Source: Multivorans sp965232105 (GTDB lineage: Bacteria > Acidobacteriota > Thermoanaerobaculia > Multivoradales > Multivoraceae). From it: a stretch of DNA of 64,000 nucleotides. The stretch spans positions 124,001 to 188,000 of the forward strand of contig OZ246956.1 of assembly GCA_965232105.1 (NCBI GenBank), read 5' to 3'. Of the stretch, positions 63,967 through 64,000 are shown one piece after another; positions within the stretch are counted from its first letter, which is position 1; every line of letters begins with the position of its first letter. The notes beneath the pieces were generated by a model. That model was not told where the DNA came from and ran no database searches. It saw nothing but the letters and a program-made list of their open reading frames with translations. A program made the translations under genes and the position numbers.

Positions 63967-64000
63967 GTTCTCAGTCCGCGTCGACGGAGCCTCGGATCGG

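Overview
The window is 64 kb of GC-rich, densely coded bacterial chromosome with no rRNA, tRNA or recognisable replication genes. An Oar-like TonB receptor with an N-terminal carboxypeptidase-regulatory-like domain, a tricorn-type S41 peptidase, a PQQ-like beta-propeller protein, many lipid and CoA enzymes and a form II CO-dehydrogenase-like operon suggest a heterotrophic member of the Acidobacteriota or a close relative. That placement is an inference from gene content only.

Layout. 1-9.6 kb is all minus strand: a partial secreted protein, the TonB receptor, an SLC13/RCK transporter, two short-chain dehydrogenases and a P1-family peptidase. 9.6-12.4 kb is plus strand: an M20 peptidase and a class III aminotransferase, ended by a strong hairpin terminator. 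12.5-18.7 kb is minus strand: a thiolase, an HMG-CoA-synthase-like/DUF35 fusion, an orphan ABC binding lipoprotein, a histidine phosphatase and a thioredoxin-fold protein of unknown role. 18.8-22.2 kb is a secreted-protein block with a frameshifted metalloprotease. It is followed by a UGSC-motif selenoprotein with an in-frame UGA and a SECIS-like hairpin, an MBL hydrolase, and the CoxG-S-L-M-like operon (24.1-28.6 kb).

28.7-31.4 kb is a small accessory cassette: a possible toxin, a YgiT-type zinc-finger/HTH antitoxin and a KGGVGR-type ATPase, bracketed by two copies of a MITE-like inverted-repeat element. 31.4-39.2 kb is a minus-strand central-carbon block: malate synthase, glycolate oxidase Fe-S subunit, a GAPDH pseudoenzyme translationally coupled to a normal GAPDH, pyruvate kinase and an acyl-CoA dehydrogenase. 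39.4-46.5 kb holds the tricorn-like protease, the beta-propeller protein and a large glycosyltransferase.

46.5-64 kb is a defence and plasticity island. It contains short tandem repeats, a DUF2442/DUF4160 pair and several decayed toxin-antitoxin modules. A DISARM-like helicase and methylase pair is broken by a T insertion in the Walker A codons, an 88-bp repeat insertion and two further indels. Beside it lie an intact Gabija pair (gajA and gajB), an unrecognised gene and a shattered HNH endonuclease gene. The picture is one of defence-gene turnover: an apparently inactivated system lies next to an intact one, with toxin-antitoxin debris at both ends.

The most unusual observations are the UGSC selenoprotein and the duplicated leader flanking the block before it, the coupled GAPDH pseudoenzyme, the MITE-bracketed ATPase cassette, and the repeat element found both inside a secreted-protein gene and as the lesion in the methylase.
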